Assembly (NCBI GenBank): GCA_031263785.1
Contig: JAISFC010000024.1
Span: 1 to 41,063 of the forward strand
Direction of reading: 5' to 3'
Length of the DNA stretch: 41,063 nucleotides
From: Clostridiales bacterium
GTDB lineage: Bacteria > Bacillota > Clostridia > Monoglobales > WRBX01
In this document: piece by piece, positions 1 to 7,822 of the stretch
Position numbering within the stretch: the first letter of the stretch is position 1
Layout of the letters: every line of letters starts with the position of its first letter
The notes under the pieces: model-generated
The model's database searches: none
What the model was told of the DNA's origin: nothing
What the model saw: the letters and a program-made list of their open reading frames with translations, nothing else
Program-made: the position numbers and the translations under genes

Positions 1-323
1 AAAGCTACCTTTGGGCGGACATTTATCTTGACGGGACGGGCATAAACGCGGGTGCAATTGACGAAGCGACGCCGCTGACCATCGGCGGCACGGCGTACCT
101 GTACGCGGGGGCATTCTACCTGCCGACCGCGAACAAACTCGCGCTATCAACGGCGGATTTAAACACGATGAAGGGGCAGGTTGGCAACAGAGACATTGAT
201 GGCATCACGACAATCTACAACATCAACGAACATCTGGGCGTCGATGCCGCGGACTACACCACCGTCCTCGGCTACATCGGCAAAACAAAGCTCCAGCCAC
301 TCCCGCTGGTGGTAAGCAATTAA
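1..323 (+). CDS. 3' end of an unidentified protein gene (partial)
   Basis: An open frame runs from the window edge (codons in phase with position 3) to TAA at 321-323, giving about 106 C-terminal residues that begin SYLWADIYLDG and end PLPLVVSN. The piece is rich in Gly, Ala, Thr, Asn and Asp with alternating hydrophobic residues, has no cysteine and no clear membrane segment, and looks like a beta-rich extracellular or surface domain. I do not recognise a family. A strong hairpin terminator lies 20 bases after the stop, so this is the last gene of its transcript. The start and the rest of the protein lie outside the window. Confidence 0.6.
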   Translation, partial: SYLWADIYLDGTGINAGAIDEATPLTIGGTAYLYAGAFYLPTANKLALSTADLNTMKGQVGNRDIDGITTIYNINEHLGVDAADYTTVLGYIGKTKLQPLPLVVSN

Positions 324-342
324 AATAACGAATTAATCATAA

Positions 343-377
343 AAAACAAACGGTGTAAGTGCGCACCGTTTGTTTTT
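343..377. terminator. Bidirectional intrinsic terminator
   Basis: A 13-base inverted repeat (AAAACAAACGGTG and its complement) surrounds an 8-base loop. The plus-strand RNA ends in UUUGUUUUU, so it terminates the partial gene at 1-323. The minus-strand RNA ends in UUUGUUUUUUAUG, so the same element can stop transcripts coming from rnpB. The stem and U-tracts are directly visible. Confidence 0.85.
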
Positions 378-398
378 ATGTGCTTGATTTAATTTTTT

Positions 399-479
399 CA
401 CGCGACGAAGTCGCGTGAAACTAAAGTTTAGGGTCAAGCCCTTTTTAAAGGGCTTGCAGGGTGCGGGACAGAGTCCCGC
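399..479. repeat. Cluster of perfect palindromes (intergenic repeat element)
   Basis: Three perfect hairpins lie in a row. They are TCACGCGAC-gaa-GTCGCGTGA (399-419), AAGCCCTTT-tt-AAAGGGCTT (436-455) and GCGGGAC-aga-GTCCCGC (463-479), with a small CTAAAGTTTAG palindrome between the first two. None is followed by a U-tract on either strand, so they are poor intrinsic terminators. The arrangement resembles the short multi-hairpin repeats found scattered between genes in many gut Clostridia (from memory). No second copy was noticed in this window. Confidence 0.5.
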
Positions 480-510
480 TTAAATAAGAATAGTATTATT
501 TTTCCCTCTA

Positions 511-918
511 TCTAACCTTTCTTAGCACTCCTGTAAGCCGAGTTCTGTATTGGACGGTCATCTATCTACGCCATGGATTTCGCCATAGCTTTAGCCACCC
601 TTCGAGAGTGAAACGCGGTAGCAAAACGGCAATTTTGCCGTTCTGTTCCCGCGTTTCGGGCGGGCAACCCTCTCGGTCGGTGTTGCTTCAGGTGGGGTTT
701 ACATAGCCGATTAGTCGCCTAATCGCCGGTGAGCTCTTACCTCGCCGTTTCACCTTTGCGCGCGCGGACAAGCCGAATGCGCCGTTTGCTTTCTGTTGCA
801 CTGTCCCTGGAATCGCTTCCGCTAGGAGTTACCTAGCACCCTGCCCTGCGAAGCTCGGACTTTCCTCACGAAATGTAATCATTTCCCGCGACCGTCTGGA
901 GTACTAAGAGAGATTAGA
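511..918 (-). ncRNA. rnpB: RNase P RNA
   Basis: The minus strand carries the conserved bacterial RNase P RNA blocks in order: GAGGAAAGTCCGAGCT near the 5' end, then CAGGGTGCTAGGTAACTCC, AGGGACAGTGCAACAGAAA, GGTAAGAGCTCACCGGCG, and finally GATGACCGTCC..ACAGAACTCGGCTTAC near the 3' end. The ends were set by helix P1: the RNA 5' strand (complement of 898-918) pairs with the 3' strand (complement of 511-531) over 21 positions with one mismatch and two wobbles. The RNA is the ribozyme that removes 5' leaders from pre-tRNAs. It lies downstream of pyrH in the same orientation. I found no convincing promoter of its own in the 78 bases between them, so it may be partly read through from pyrH. Confidence 0.93.
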
Positions 919-996
919 GAGTGGAGGGGTAAACGCGATAATTGCCAAAATAGCGTCCGACGCCGCCGTTATCTACGCCGTGCGCCGCCGCGTTAA

Positions 997-1701
997 TCAT
1001 CGCACCGCCGTGCCGATTTCCTCCCCTGATATTGCTTTATATATGTTTTCAGGCTCGTTTAAGCCGAATATTAGCAGCGGAATGTTGTTATCCATGCAAA
1101 GGCTGGTTGCGGTCGAATCCATCACGCCCAGCCCGCGGTTTAAAACGTCCAAATACTTGATTTTATCGAATTTTATCGCGGTAGCGTTGATGTTCGGGTC
1201 GCTGTCGTACACGCCGTCCACTTTTTTGGCGAGAAGAATCAGCTCCGCGTCAATTTCGGCGGCTCGGAGCGCGGCAGCGGTATCGGTCGAGAAAAAGGGA
1301 CTGCCCGTGCCACATGCGAAAATCACCACGCGCTCTTTTTGCAAGTGGCGAATCGCGCGCCCGCGTATGTAAGGCTCAGCAATTGCCCTCATTTCGATTG
1401 CCGTCTGCACCCGCGTGGGTACTCCCTGCCGCTCTAGCGCGTCCTGCAACGCAAGCGCGTTTATCGCGGTAGCCAACATGCCCATTTGGTCGGCGCGGGA
1501 CCTGTCCATGTTTTTGCCGGAACGCCCGCGCCAGAAGTTTCCGCCGCCCACCACTATGGCGATTTCCGCCTTAAGCTCCCTGACCGCGCGCGCAATGACG
1601 CCCGTTATGCCCTCGATGGTGGGTTCGTCCAAGCCGAATCCCCGTTTGCCCGCCAACGCTTCACCGCTGATTTTCAGAATGACTCTTTTGTACTTCGCCA
1701 A
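997..1701 (-). CDS. pyrH: UMP kinase
   Basis: This is the hexameric bacterial UMP kinase of the amino-acid-kinase fold, which phosphorylates UMP to UDP in the cytoplasm for pyrimidine nucleotide synthesis. Visible signatures are [12 protein letters not shown] at the N terminus (phosphate-binding lysine), the [10 protein letters not shown] glycine loop, [15 protein letters not shown], and the nucleotide-binding [20 protein letters not shown]. The ORF track starts 21 codons upstream, but the family starts at AKYKRV. A TTG there (1699-1701) is preceded by AAAGGGG at good spacing, giving 234 residues, the normal length. It follows tsf by 90 bases in the usual rpsB-tsf-pyrH order. The usual next gene, frr, is absent; rnpB follows instead. 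Confidence 0.95.
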   Translation of the reverse strand: MAKYKRVILKISGEALAGKRGFGLDEPTIEGITGVIARAVRELKAEIAIVVGGGNFWRGRSGKNMDRSRADQMGMLATAINALALQDALERQGVPTRVQTAIEMRAIAEPYIRGRAIRHLQKERVVIFACGTGSPFFSTDTAAALRAAEIDAELILLAKKVDGVYDSDPNINATAIKFDKIKYLDVLNRGLGVMDSTATSLCMDNNIPLLIFGLNEPENIYKAISGEEIGTAVR

Positions 1702-1791
1702 AATACGCACCCCTTTTTTACGAAGGCGCGTGTTATATTTACGCTGCCCCGCGTGCTTGTTCACTATAAAAATAAGCGGAATACAACTGAT

Positions 1792-2442
1792 TTAATTAGA
1801 CATTTTTGCCACTTCATCCGCGAAATTATCATCTTTTTTCTCAATGCCTTCGCCGCGCTCAAAACGCGAGAAGCGTCGGATACTTATATTCTCCCCAATT
1901 TGACCCACTTTTGCGGACACCAAATCGCCCACCGACGTGTCGGGGTCCTTGATGAACGGCTGCTCCAGCAGGCATACCTCTTTGAAAAACTTGCCGATGC
2001 GCCCTTCAACAATTTTTTCGGCAATGTTCTCGGGCTTGCCTTCCGCAACCACCTGCGCCTTCAATATATCCCGCTCTTTTTCAACGATTTCCGTAGGCAC
2101 CTCTTCGCGGCGGATGTACTTAGGTGATAGCGCCGCGATGTGCATGGCAATATCGGTTGCCAATGCTTGAAATTCCGAATTTTTAGCGGCAAAATCCGTT
2201 TCGCAATTCACTTCAAGCAGAACGCCGATGCGCCCGTCGCCGTGAATGTACGAGAACACCCCGCCCTCAGCCGCAATGCGGTCCGCCTTTTTAGCAGCCT
2301 TTGCCAGCCCTTTTTCGCGCAAAATATCCCGCGCCTTCTCAAAATCGCCGTTCGCCTCAGACAGCGCCTGCTTGCAGTCCATCATGCCGCAGCCCGTCTG
2401 TTGACGTAAATCTTTAACTGATTGTGCTGAAACTGTACTCAT
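1792..2442 (-). CDS. tsf: Elongation factor Ts
   Basis: EF-Ts catalyses GDP/GTP exchange on EF-Tu. The N-terminal UBA-like segment [19 protein letters not shown] and the CETDFAAKN motif, whose residues contact EF-Tu, are clear. The ORF opens at a GTG only two bases from the Shine-Dalgarno, while the in-frame ATG at 2440-2442 sits eight bases after GGAAG and is the better start. The product is 216 residues, shorter than the roughly 280-300 residues of many EF-Ts proteins, so part of the core dimerisation region is reduced; short forms are known (for example Thermus). The gene is 42 bases downstream of rpsB and presumably cotranscribed. Confidence 0.95.
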   Translation of the reverse strand: MSTVSAQSVKDLRQQTGCGMMDCKQALSEANGDFEKARDILREKGLAKAAKKADRIAAEGGVFSYIHGDGRIGVLLEVNCETDFAAKNSEFQALATDIAMHIAALSPKYIRREEVPTEIVEKERDILKAQVVAEGKPENIAEKIVEGRIGKFFKEVCLLEQPFIKDPDTSVGDLVSAKVGQIGENISIRRFSRFERGEGIEKKDDNFADEVAKMSN

Positions 2443-2484
2443 ATTCACAACTTCCTTTCAATTATAACGTTACGCCATGGCTGG

Positions 2485-3279
2485 CTAATCTTCCAAAATC
2501 ATGGGTTGAATTTTCGGTTTGCGCGCAACCGGCGGCATTTCCTCGACAATCACTATTTCCTCGGGGACCTCGGGAGCCGCCTGTTTGCCGACTTTACCGC
2601 CCTCATTCGCCTCGATAACTGCATTTGCAACTGCCTCGACAATTAATTTAACCGCGCGAATCGCGTCGTCATTGGCGGGAATCACATAATCCGCCTCCTC
2701 GGGGTCGCAATTTGTATCAACGATTGCCACGACGGGAATTCCCAATTTTTTCGCTTCGGAAATCGCGATATGCTCCTTGCGCGGGTCGACGACGAACAGC
2801 GCGCCGGGCAATTCCTTCATTTCTTTTATTCCGCCTAAATACCGCTCCAGACGGGTCTGTTCTTTCTTTAAATTCAATACTTCTTTTTTGGTCAGGAGCT
2901 CGAACGTGCCGTCCGTTTCCATCTTTTCCAGCTGATATAAACGGTCTATACGGCGTCTGATAGTCGAAAAATTGGTGAGCATTCCGCCCAGCCACCGCAC
3001 ATTAACGTAAAACATTCCTACGCGCAGCGCCTCGGATTCTATGGCTTCCTGAGCCTGTTTTTTTGTGCCGACAAACAAAATCGTTTTCTTTGCCGCCGCT
3101 ATGTCGCGGATAAAAGCGTAAGCTTCTTCGATTTTGCGCGCGGTCTTTTGCAAATCAATGATATGAATCCCATTGCGTTCGGTGAAAATATACTCTGCCA
3201 TTTTAGGGTTCCACCTGCGTGTTTGATGCCCGAAATGGACTCCCGCTTCCAAAAGCTGTTTCATCTGTACTACTGACAT
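2485..3279 (-). CDS. rpsB: 30S ribosomal protein S2
   Basis: S2 is a late-assembling protein of the small subunit that recruits S1 in many bacteria. The typical start [27 protein letters not shown] (quoted in part: [15 protein letters not shown]), the [11 protein letters not shown] motif, [19 protein letters not shown] and [10 protein letters not shown] are all present. The length of 264 residues is normal, with an acidic/proline C-terminal tail. The start ATG follows AAAGGAGATG. The gene is first in its operon (rpsB-tsf-pyrH) and is driven by a consensus promoter about 220 bases upstream, with a structured leader between. Confidence 0.97.
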   Translation of the reverse strand: MSVVQMKQLLEAGVHFGHQTRRWNPKMAEYIFTERNGIHIIDLQKTARKIEEAYAFIRDIAAAKKTILFVGTKKQAQEAIESEALRVGMFYVNVRWLGGMLTNFSTIRRRIDRLYQLEKMETDGTFELLTKKEVLNLKKEQTRLERYLGGIKEMKELPGALFVVDPRKEHIAISEAKKLGIPVVAIVDTNCDPEEADYVIPANDDAIRAVKLIVEAVANAVIEANEGGKVGKQAAPEVPEEIVIVEEMPPVARKPKIQPMILED

Positions 3280-3430
3280 TTTTGCATCTCCTTTTTGTTT
3301 TTTGGCGTTTGGCGCGGTTACTTTTAACGTTTTTAAGACACGTAATTTACAAAAACGACAGCCGTTTTCTTACAAAAATTAGCTTATTAAATAACTGCCC
3401 GCCAAATCGCCCGTCCGCACTGATTTTTAA

Positions 3431-3466
3431 CGTGCCAACCCGCATTTCCGCGGGAACAACGGCACG
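3431..3466 (-). promoter_or_regulatory. Structured 5' leader element of rpsB
   Basis: The 374-base gap 3280-3653 contains the divergent control regions of rpsB and the deacetylase gene. In the rpsB leader, close to the predicted transcript start, the RNA can form an outer stem CGUGCC/GGCACG, an asymmetric internal loop (GUUGUU opposite UU), and an inner stem CCCGC/GCGGG with a GGAAAU loop. Ribosomal protein operons are often controlled by a protein binding to such leader structures, and S2 leaders are known in several groups. That S2 binds here is inference from position and shape only. Nothing else recognisable lies in the rest of the gap apart from the promoter and a TATAAT at 3575-3580 that lacks a good -35 box. 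Confidence 0.35.
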
Positions 3467-3499
3467 AATCATGCGCGTGCATACTTATCCACAAAAAAT

Positions 3500-3528
3500 A
3501 GTATATCATATATTCAGCGCAATGTCAA
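3500..3528 (-). promoter_or_regulatory. Sigma-A promoter of the rpsB operon
   Basis: Read on the minus strand: TTGACA (3523-3528), a 17-base spacer, then TATACT (3500-3505). This is a full -35 consensus and 5/6 at -10, facing rpsB. The predicted start near 3493 gives a leader of about 210 bases. Confidence 0.85.
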
Positions 3529-3653
3529 GCAGAAATTTTGCGCATAAAAGAGGCGGAAAAATGCACATTTGTTTTATAATTTCAAAGCGTAAAAATTGGC
3601 AACATTAAAATTTTTTTTTTGCAAAAACTAAATTTGATAAGAGGTGTTTAATT

Positions 3654-4451
3654 TTGAAAGCTATATATAAATTTTTGCAAATTTCAGTAATTATCTGCAT
3701 GATATCGGGCATTTGCGGCTGTACAACAGAGGTGCAGGGCGACACGTCCGGCGTGAGCAACAAGCTCCATGCGTGGGGATTCAAGCGGAATCCGAACGCC
3801 GCCCCGAATATTTTGGAAGAGGAGCGCGACCTGCTGGCTCGCAACGGAGGCATATATATAGGAAACGAACAGGAAAAACGCTTGTACCTGACCTTTGATA
3901 ACGGCTATGAAAAGGGCTATACGCCGAAAATTTTGGACACATTGCGCGAGCATAATGTAACGGCGACTTTTTTCATAACGGGGCATTATTTAGACGCTAA
4001 TGAGGACCTCGTACGCCGAATTGTCGATGAAAAACATCACATCGGCAATCACACCATCCATCACGTGGTAATGCCCAACGAGAGTGACGAAAAAAATCGG
4101 AAAGAGTTGGACGACCTGAAGATGAAATTTCGTGAAAAATTCGGTGAAAATGCGGAGATGAAGTATATGCGTCCGCCAAAGGGCGAGTACAGCGAACGTA
4201 CGCTCAAGCTCACGAAAGAGCTGGGATATACCACTGTTTTTTGGAGTAGCGCGTACGTGGATTGGGACGAATCCAAGGCGGGGGACCGCGACAACGCGTT
4301 TAAAATGATAACGTCGCAGTTTCATAATGGGAGCATAATTTTGCTGCACAACACGAGCCAAAACAATGCCGATGTTTTGGGCGATGTGATAAAAGCCGCA
4401 CGGGAAGCGGGTTTTGAATTTGGAAATTTGGACGAAATTGCCCAACTGTAG
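3654..4451 (+). CDS. PdaA-like polysaccharide deacetylase lipoprotein
   Basis: This is a NodB-fold (carbohydrate esterase 4) deacetylase, closest by eye to the PdaA group, which removes acetyl groups from peptidoglycan muramic acid, including during spore cortex formation. Residues 1-20 are a hydrophobic signal ending in GICGC, a lipobox-like site with Cys21/Cys23. The CE4 motifs are YLTFDNGYE (catalytic Asp82; Asn83 as in PdaA), the metal-site HTIHH around 133-137, and MRPPKGEYS around 172-180. The start is TTG at 3654, seven bases after GAGGTG. The next gene encodes SpoIVB, which fits a sporulation or envelope role. Whether it acts on cortex or vegetative wall cannot be told from sequence. 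Confidence 0.85.
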   Translation: MKAIYKFLQISVIICMISGICGCTTEVQGDTSGVSNKLHAWGFKRNPNAAPNILEEERDLLARNGGIYIGNEQEKRLYLTFDNGYEKGYTPKILDTLREHNVTATFFITGHYLDANEDLVRRIVDEKHHIGNHTIHHVVMPNESDEKNRKELDDLKMKFREKFGENAEMKYMRPPKGEYSERTLKLTKELGYTTVFWSSAYVDWDESKAGDRDNAFKMITSQFHNGSIILLHNTSQNNADVLGDVIKAAREAGFEFGNLDEIAQL

Positions 4452-4517
4452 AAAATTTTTAGCAGGATACCTTGCCTCGCTGTGGCAAAAATAAGTATAC
4501 GGTGGAGGGTAACTTAA

Positions 4518-5534
4518 ATGGCTAAAAAAGCGTGGAAATTTGGAATTTTGCTTCTTGCGGCATTGCTTATATCGGGCAGCGCCCAAATGGGCGCGACACA
4601 GTTGACAAATGCGCAAATAAGCGAAGAAATTCGCGTTATACCCGGCGGAACGGTGGTTGGGATAAAAATTTGGGCAGGCGGAATAATTGTTGCCGATGTC
4701 GAAAAAAAGTCCCCGGCGTCAAAGGCGGGACTAAGAAAAGGCGATTTTATCACTACAATTGGCGGAGAAAAGGTAGAAACGGTACAGGATTTTACGGCGA
4801 AGACACAAGCGATTGCGACGAATCAGACGGAATTTCTCGTGGAGCGTGAAGGGCGGCATTTGAGCATGAAAATTACGCCCGAGCAGGACCTCGCGAGCGG
4901 CGAATATAAGGTGGGCGCGTGGGTGCGCGACGCGGCGGCAGGCGTGGGGACGATGACCTATACTTGCCCTGAAACAGGCGAATTTGGCGCGCTGGGGCAC
5001 GCGGTGACGGACATTGATACGCATACTCTGGTTCCGCTTGGCAGCGGTAAAATCGTTTCCTGCGAGGTAATCGGCGTGCAAGCGAGTGAGGCGGGCGCTC
5101 CGGGCGAGCTTAGGGGAGTTTTTAGCAGCGCCGGAGACGCGCTCGGTGTGATTAACGAAAATAAAAGTGACGGGATTTACGGCAGTATCAGCGGAGAATC
5201 AGTTGCGGCGAGACCGTCGTTGCGGATAGCGAATCGGGATGAGGTGCAGACGGGCGTTGCGTACATTCTGGCGACGGTGGAGGGGCAGAACGTGCAGCAA
5301 TTTGAGATAGAAATCGAGCGAATAAACCCCTCGGACGGCGGCAATCGTGAGTTAATGCTCCGCGTGACTGATGCCGACTTGCTTGAAAAAACGGGCGGAA
5401 TTGTGCAGGGAATGAGCGGCTGCCCGATTATTCAGAACGACGCGCTGGTCGGCGCGATAACTTATGTTTTTATAAATGATCCGACTCGCGGATATGGAAT
5501 ATTGGCGGAAAACATGATAAATGACGGATTATGA
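4518..5534 (+). CDS. spoIVB: SpoIVB sporulation serine peptidase
   Basis: SpoIVB is secreted from the forespore into the intermembrane space and cleaves the SpoIVFA-type regulator, releasing activation of pro-sigma-K in the mother cell. Residues 5-25 form a signal/anchor helix. A PDZ domain spans about 45-120 (SPASKAGLRKGDFITTIGG). The S55 peptidase domain follows, with the His motif GALGHAVTD (His161) and the Ser motif GIVQGMSGCPII (Ser300). The residue after SG is Cys where the family usually has Ser; the catalytic Ser is kept. The length of 338 residues is short compared with about 425 in Bacillus, mainly at the N terminus. GGAGGG lies eight bases before the ATG. The usual neighbour spo0A is not here. 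No clear sigma-F or sigma-G promoter was found upstream. Confidence 0.93.
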   Translation: MAKKAWKFGILLLAALLISGSAQMGATQLTNAQISEEIRVIPGGTVVGIKIWAGGIIVADVEKKSPASKAGLRKGDFITTIGGEKVETVQDFTAKTQAIATNQTEFLVEREGRHLSMKITPEQDLASGEYKVGAWVRDAAAGVGTMTYTCPETGEFGALGHAVTDIDTHTLVPLGSGKIVSCEVIGVQASEAGAPGELRGVFSSAGDALGVINENKSDGIYGSISGESVAARPSLRIANRDEVQTGVAYILATVEGQNVQQFEIEIERINPSDGGNRELMLRVTDADLLEKTGGIVQGMSGCPIIQNDALVGAITYVFINDPTRGYGILAENMINDGL

Positions 5535-5560
5535 TAACTGAATTTTTAAAAATAATTTAA

Positions 5561-5598
5561 GGAAAACTTGCGCTTCCTCATGTGCGGCGCAAGTTTCC
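5561..5598. terminator. Inverted repeat between convergent genes
   Basis: AAACTTGCGC and its complement GCGCAAGTTT surround a 13-base loop, extended by GGA/TCC at the base. It sits between the ends of spoIVB (+) and the anti-sigma gene (-), where a shared terminator would be expected. The minus-strand RNA continues into a U-rich stretch (UUAAAUUAUUUUUA), while the plus-strand RNA has no U-tract, so it is more convincing for the sigma/anti-sigma operon. Confidence 0.5.
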
Positions 5599-5641
5599 TC
5601 ATGTTATTCCCTCAAGCTGTCAGATAAAAATTTGCAAGCGT

Positions 5642-6388
5642 CTATTCGATATCTCCGCTCCAAATGAGTGTCGCGTTGCGGCGCTTTCCATCAAATTCGT
5701 TTGCGTCCTTAATCTTAGTTATTTCGCGGTATTCTTCCAAAGAGGCGTTGAGATAGTAAACCTCGGTCCTGACGTACGGCTCCTCATCCGGCTGCGGCTG
5801 GAATATGCGCGTGAAATCGTCGCTCGCTGATTTTGACCATCGGGTCGAGATTGTTTCGGAAAACAGCATGTATATCACATTCACGTTTTCGCCGTTCCGT
5901 TCAACAATTCGATTCGTGGCATACCTGCAGAATGTTTTTTTCGAGGACGTCACATCCAATACGGTAACGGTATAAGCGGCGCGATTGTCAAAGTCCGCCG
6001 ATATGATGTGCAGCGCCTGATTTCCGTCTTTAAAAACATTTGTGTAGCGTTTTTCTATTTTAACTAAGCCGGTTTCGTAGGCGATGGCGGTGTCGTGAAG
6101 AAACACGTAACTCCCGACGGCGGCGACTAAACCGATTGCCAAAATCCCCGCGATTACGGCGGTTATGACGTTTCTCTTGAAAATTTGACGCTTCATTATT
6201 TTGAATACGTTCACTTTTTCGCTGTCTGACGCGCGCAAATTTTCCGCAACTCTTTGTTGCATGGCGGCTAATTTTTCCCGACATTTCGTGCAAGTTTGGA
6301 TATGCGCCTCAACCTCGCTCATGGTGTCCGAGCTGCACGTCCCGCTGACATAAGGGACGAATAAATCTTGAATAATACTACATTTCAT
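5642..6388 (-). CDS. Zinc-finger anti-sigma factor (membrane)
   Basis: The N-terminal 45 residues contain the anti-sigma zinc-binding pattern H-x3-C-x2-C (HIQTCTKC, His29, Cys33, Cys36), typical of ZAS-type anti-sigma proteins that hold ECF sigma factors at the membrane. One transmembrane helix spans about 73-97, so residues 98-248 lie outside; that extracytoplasmic domain is not one I recognise and is the probable sensor. The start ATG overlaps the end of the sigma gene by 11 bases, which indicates translational coupling and one-to-one production. The partner call rests on both the motif and the gene order. Confidence 0.85.
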   Translation of the reverse strand: MKCSIIQDLFVPYVSGTCSSDTMSEVEAHIQTCTKCREKLAAMQQRVAENLRASDSEKVNVFKIMKRQIFKRNVITAVIAGILAIGLVAAVGSYVFLHDTAIAYETGLVKIEKRYTNVFKDGNQALHIISADFDNRAAYTVTVLDVTSSKKTFCRYATNRIVERNGENVNVIYMLFSETISTRWSKSASDDFTRIFQPQPDEEPYVRTEVYYLNASLEEYREITKIKDANEFDGKRRNATLIWSGDIE

Positions 6389-6866
6389 CGCTAACCCCTT
6401 CTTTCAATTTGAGTTTTGCGCGGTAAAAAGTCGTCCTCGCCCATCCCTCGGACTTGTCGAAGATTGCCCCGATTTCCGCAAATGATAATTCGGAAAACAA
6501 TCTCAAAGAAAAAACTTCTTTATAAGGCTCATTTAGGGCGTGCAGGGTTTTGTGAATTTCGAGACTTTGCGCTTTATTGATAAACTTTTGCTCAAGATTG
6601 TCATTGCTCGGCAATTCGTCGGGCATTTCAGACGTAAATTTGTTTTTCCGCGACATCGTAAAGTATGTATTTTTGGCAATTTGACAGAGCCAGCTATACA
6701 AACTGCAATCGCCCCTGAATTTGTCTATCGACTTTATCGCTTTCAGGAGAGTTTCGCTTGTCAAATCCTCCGCCATGTGTGAATTCCCGCAAAGCGAGAG
6801 GCAAAAACGATAAATGCCGTCTGAATAGACATTGTAAAGTTCCTCGAAATCCAACTTTTTCACCAT
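6378..6866 (-). CDS. ECF-type RNA polymerase sigma factor
   Basis: This is an extracytoplasmic-function sigma-70 factor with regions 2 and 4 only. Region 2 is visible as DGIYRFCLSLCGNSHMAEDLTSETLLKA (in part: AEDLTSETLLKAIKS) followed by SWLCQIAKNTYF. Region 4 is LNEPYKEVFSLRLFSELSFAEIGAIF with a helix-turn-helix. The ORF track uses a TTG that gives 184 residues, but no ribosome site precedes it. The internal ATG at 6864-6866 gives 162 residues starting MVKKLDFEELYNVY, matching the usual ECF start just before region 2. The Shine-Dalgarno is weak for both, so the start is uncertain. It is followed by its anti-sigma gene. Confidence 0.9.
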   Translation of the reverse strand: MVKKLDFEELYNVYSDGIYRFCLSLCGNSHMAEDLTSETLLKAIKSIDKFRGDCSLYSWLCQIAKNTYFTMSRKNKFTSEMPDELPSNDNLEQKFINKAQSLEIHKTLHALNEPYKEVFSLRLFSELSFAEIGAIFDKSEGWARTTFYRAKLKLKEGVSDEM

Positions 6867-6967
6867 GCTTTCATATATAAGACCGTCAGGATTGCGTTTT
6901 GTTACAAATTTTTTAATAATTTTTCGGGACAATTGCGTTTCTATGATTTTTATTACAATTACAAATA

Positions 6968-6996
6968 ATTATAGTCTTTTAATTTTAGTTTGTCAA
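6968..6996 (-). promoter_or_regulatory. Consensus sigma-A promoter of the ECF sigma operon
   Basis: Read on the minus strand: TTGACA (6991-6996), 17 bases, TATAAT (6968-6973), a perfect housekeeping promoter. The predicted start lies about 95 bases before the chosen sigma ATG. On the other strand two TATAAT boxes at about 7074-7088 precede the VTC gene, but neither has a good -35 at the right distance. Confidence 0.85.
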
Positions 6997-7114
6997 GGAA
7001 AAATAAAATAACGATGTTTATCGTGCTGCTTTAGGTAATAAAAAAACTTTTTTAGTTCAATGTTCATTCAAGCTTTATAATTTATAATGATATTATCAAA
7101 GCGGAGGTGGACTT

Positions 7115-7783
7115 ATGAACGAGGTTTTTTATACGGCGGGGAGGCACGAGCTTAAACACAGTCTGAACTACTGTGATTACACGGTTTTAAAAAGTAGGAT
7201 TCAGAACGTTTTGGCGGCGGACAGGGACGAATATACGGTGCACAGCCTGTATTTTGACACTCCCGGCGACCGCGCGCTTTTGGAGAAGATAAACGGCGTA
7301 AACAGGCGTGAAAAGTTCCGAATTCGATATTACGACGACGACACGAGCTTCATTCGGCTTGAAAAAAAGTCCAAAATAAACGGTCGCTGCCACAAGCAGC
7401 AGGAGATAATTACGGCGGACGAGGCAAAAATGCTTGCAACCGGCGATTTTGTGTGGAAGCATGGCGACACCCGCGTATTGCTTTTGGAGCTGTATGTCAA
7501 GATGAAAAGCGAGGTTTTGCGCCCTAAATCGGCGGTTGTTTACACTCGCGAGGCGTTTACGTACCCCGCCGCGAGGGTGCGCATCACCTTTGACCGCGAA
7601 ATTCAGCAAGTTATGAGTTTTTTTGCCAAAGATTCGCCGCGCGTTCCGGTTGGCGATGAGCTGGTTTTGATGGAGGTGAAATTTGACGCGTTTTTGCCTT
7701 CGCACATCGCGAAACTACTGCAAATCAGCGGCAGACGCGCGACTGCGTGCTCCAAATACGCGATGTCGAGAATTTACCGTTAA
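7115..7783 (+). CDS. VTC-domain (polyphosphate polymerase-like) protein
   Basis: The protein matches the VTC domain of the CYTH/triphosphate-tunnel type, known from the yeast vacuolar transporter chaperone, where it makes polyphosphate from ATP. Signature stretches are HELKHSLNYCDY, VHSLYFDTP, REKFRIRYYDDD, RLEKKSKINGRC, YTREAFTYPAARVRITFDR, LMEVKFDAFLP and a final CSKYAMSR. The alternating basic and acidic strands are what the tunnel needs to bind phosphate and metal. It is soluble, 222 residues long and starts at an ATG behind GGAGGTGG. It is first in a three-gene group with DUF4956 and CotH genes (gaps of 39 and 14 bases), an association often seen in Clostridia. The true substrate in bacteria is not settled. 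Confidence 0.88.
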   Translation: MNEVFYTAGRHELKHSLNYCDYTVLKSRIQNVLAADRDEYTVHSLYFDTPGDRALLEKINGVNRREKFRIRYYDDDTSFIRLEKKSKINGRCHKQQEIITADEAKMLATGDFVWKHGDTRVLLLELYVKMKSEVLRPKSAVVYTREAFTYPAARVRITFDREIQQVMSFFAKDSPRVPVGDELVLMEVKFDAFLPSHIAKLLQISGRRATACSKYAMSRIYR

Positions 7784-7822
7784 TAAGGGCAAAAAATAAT
7801 AATCTATAAAAGGAGAATTTTT

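Noticed and set aside
980-1372. ORF 980-1372 (+) and the other plus-strand ORFs over pyrH, tsf and rpsB
   Set aside because: They are shadows of well-identified minus-strand genes, with no ribosome sites or recognisable products.
3575-3580. TATAAT as a promoter for the deacetylase gene
   Set aside because: The -10 is perfect but the expected -35 position reads GGCGGA-like sequence, so it is not listed as a promoter.
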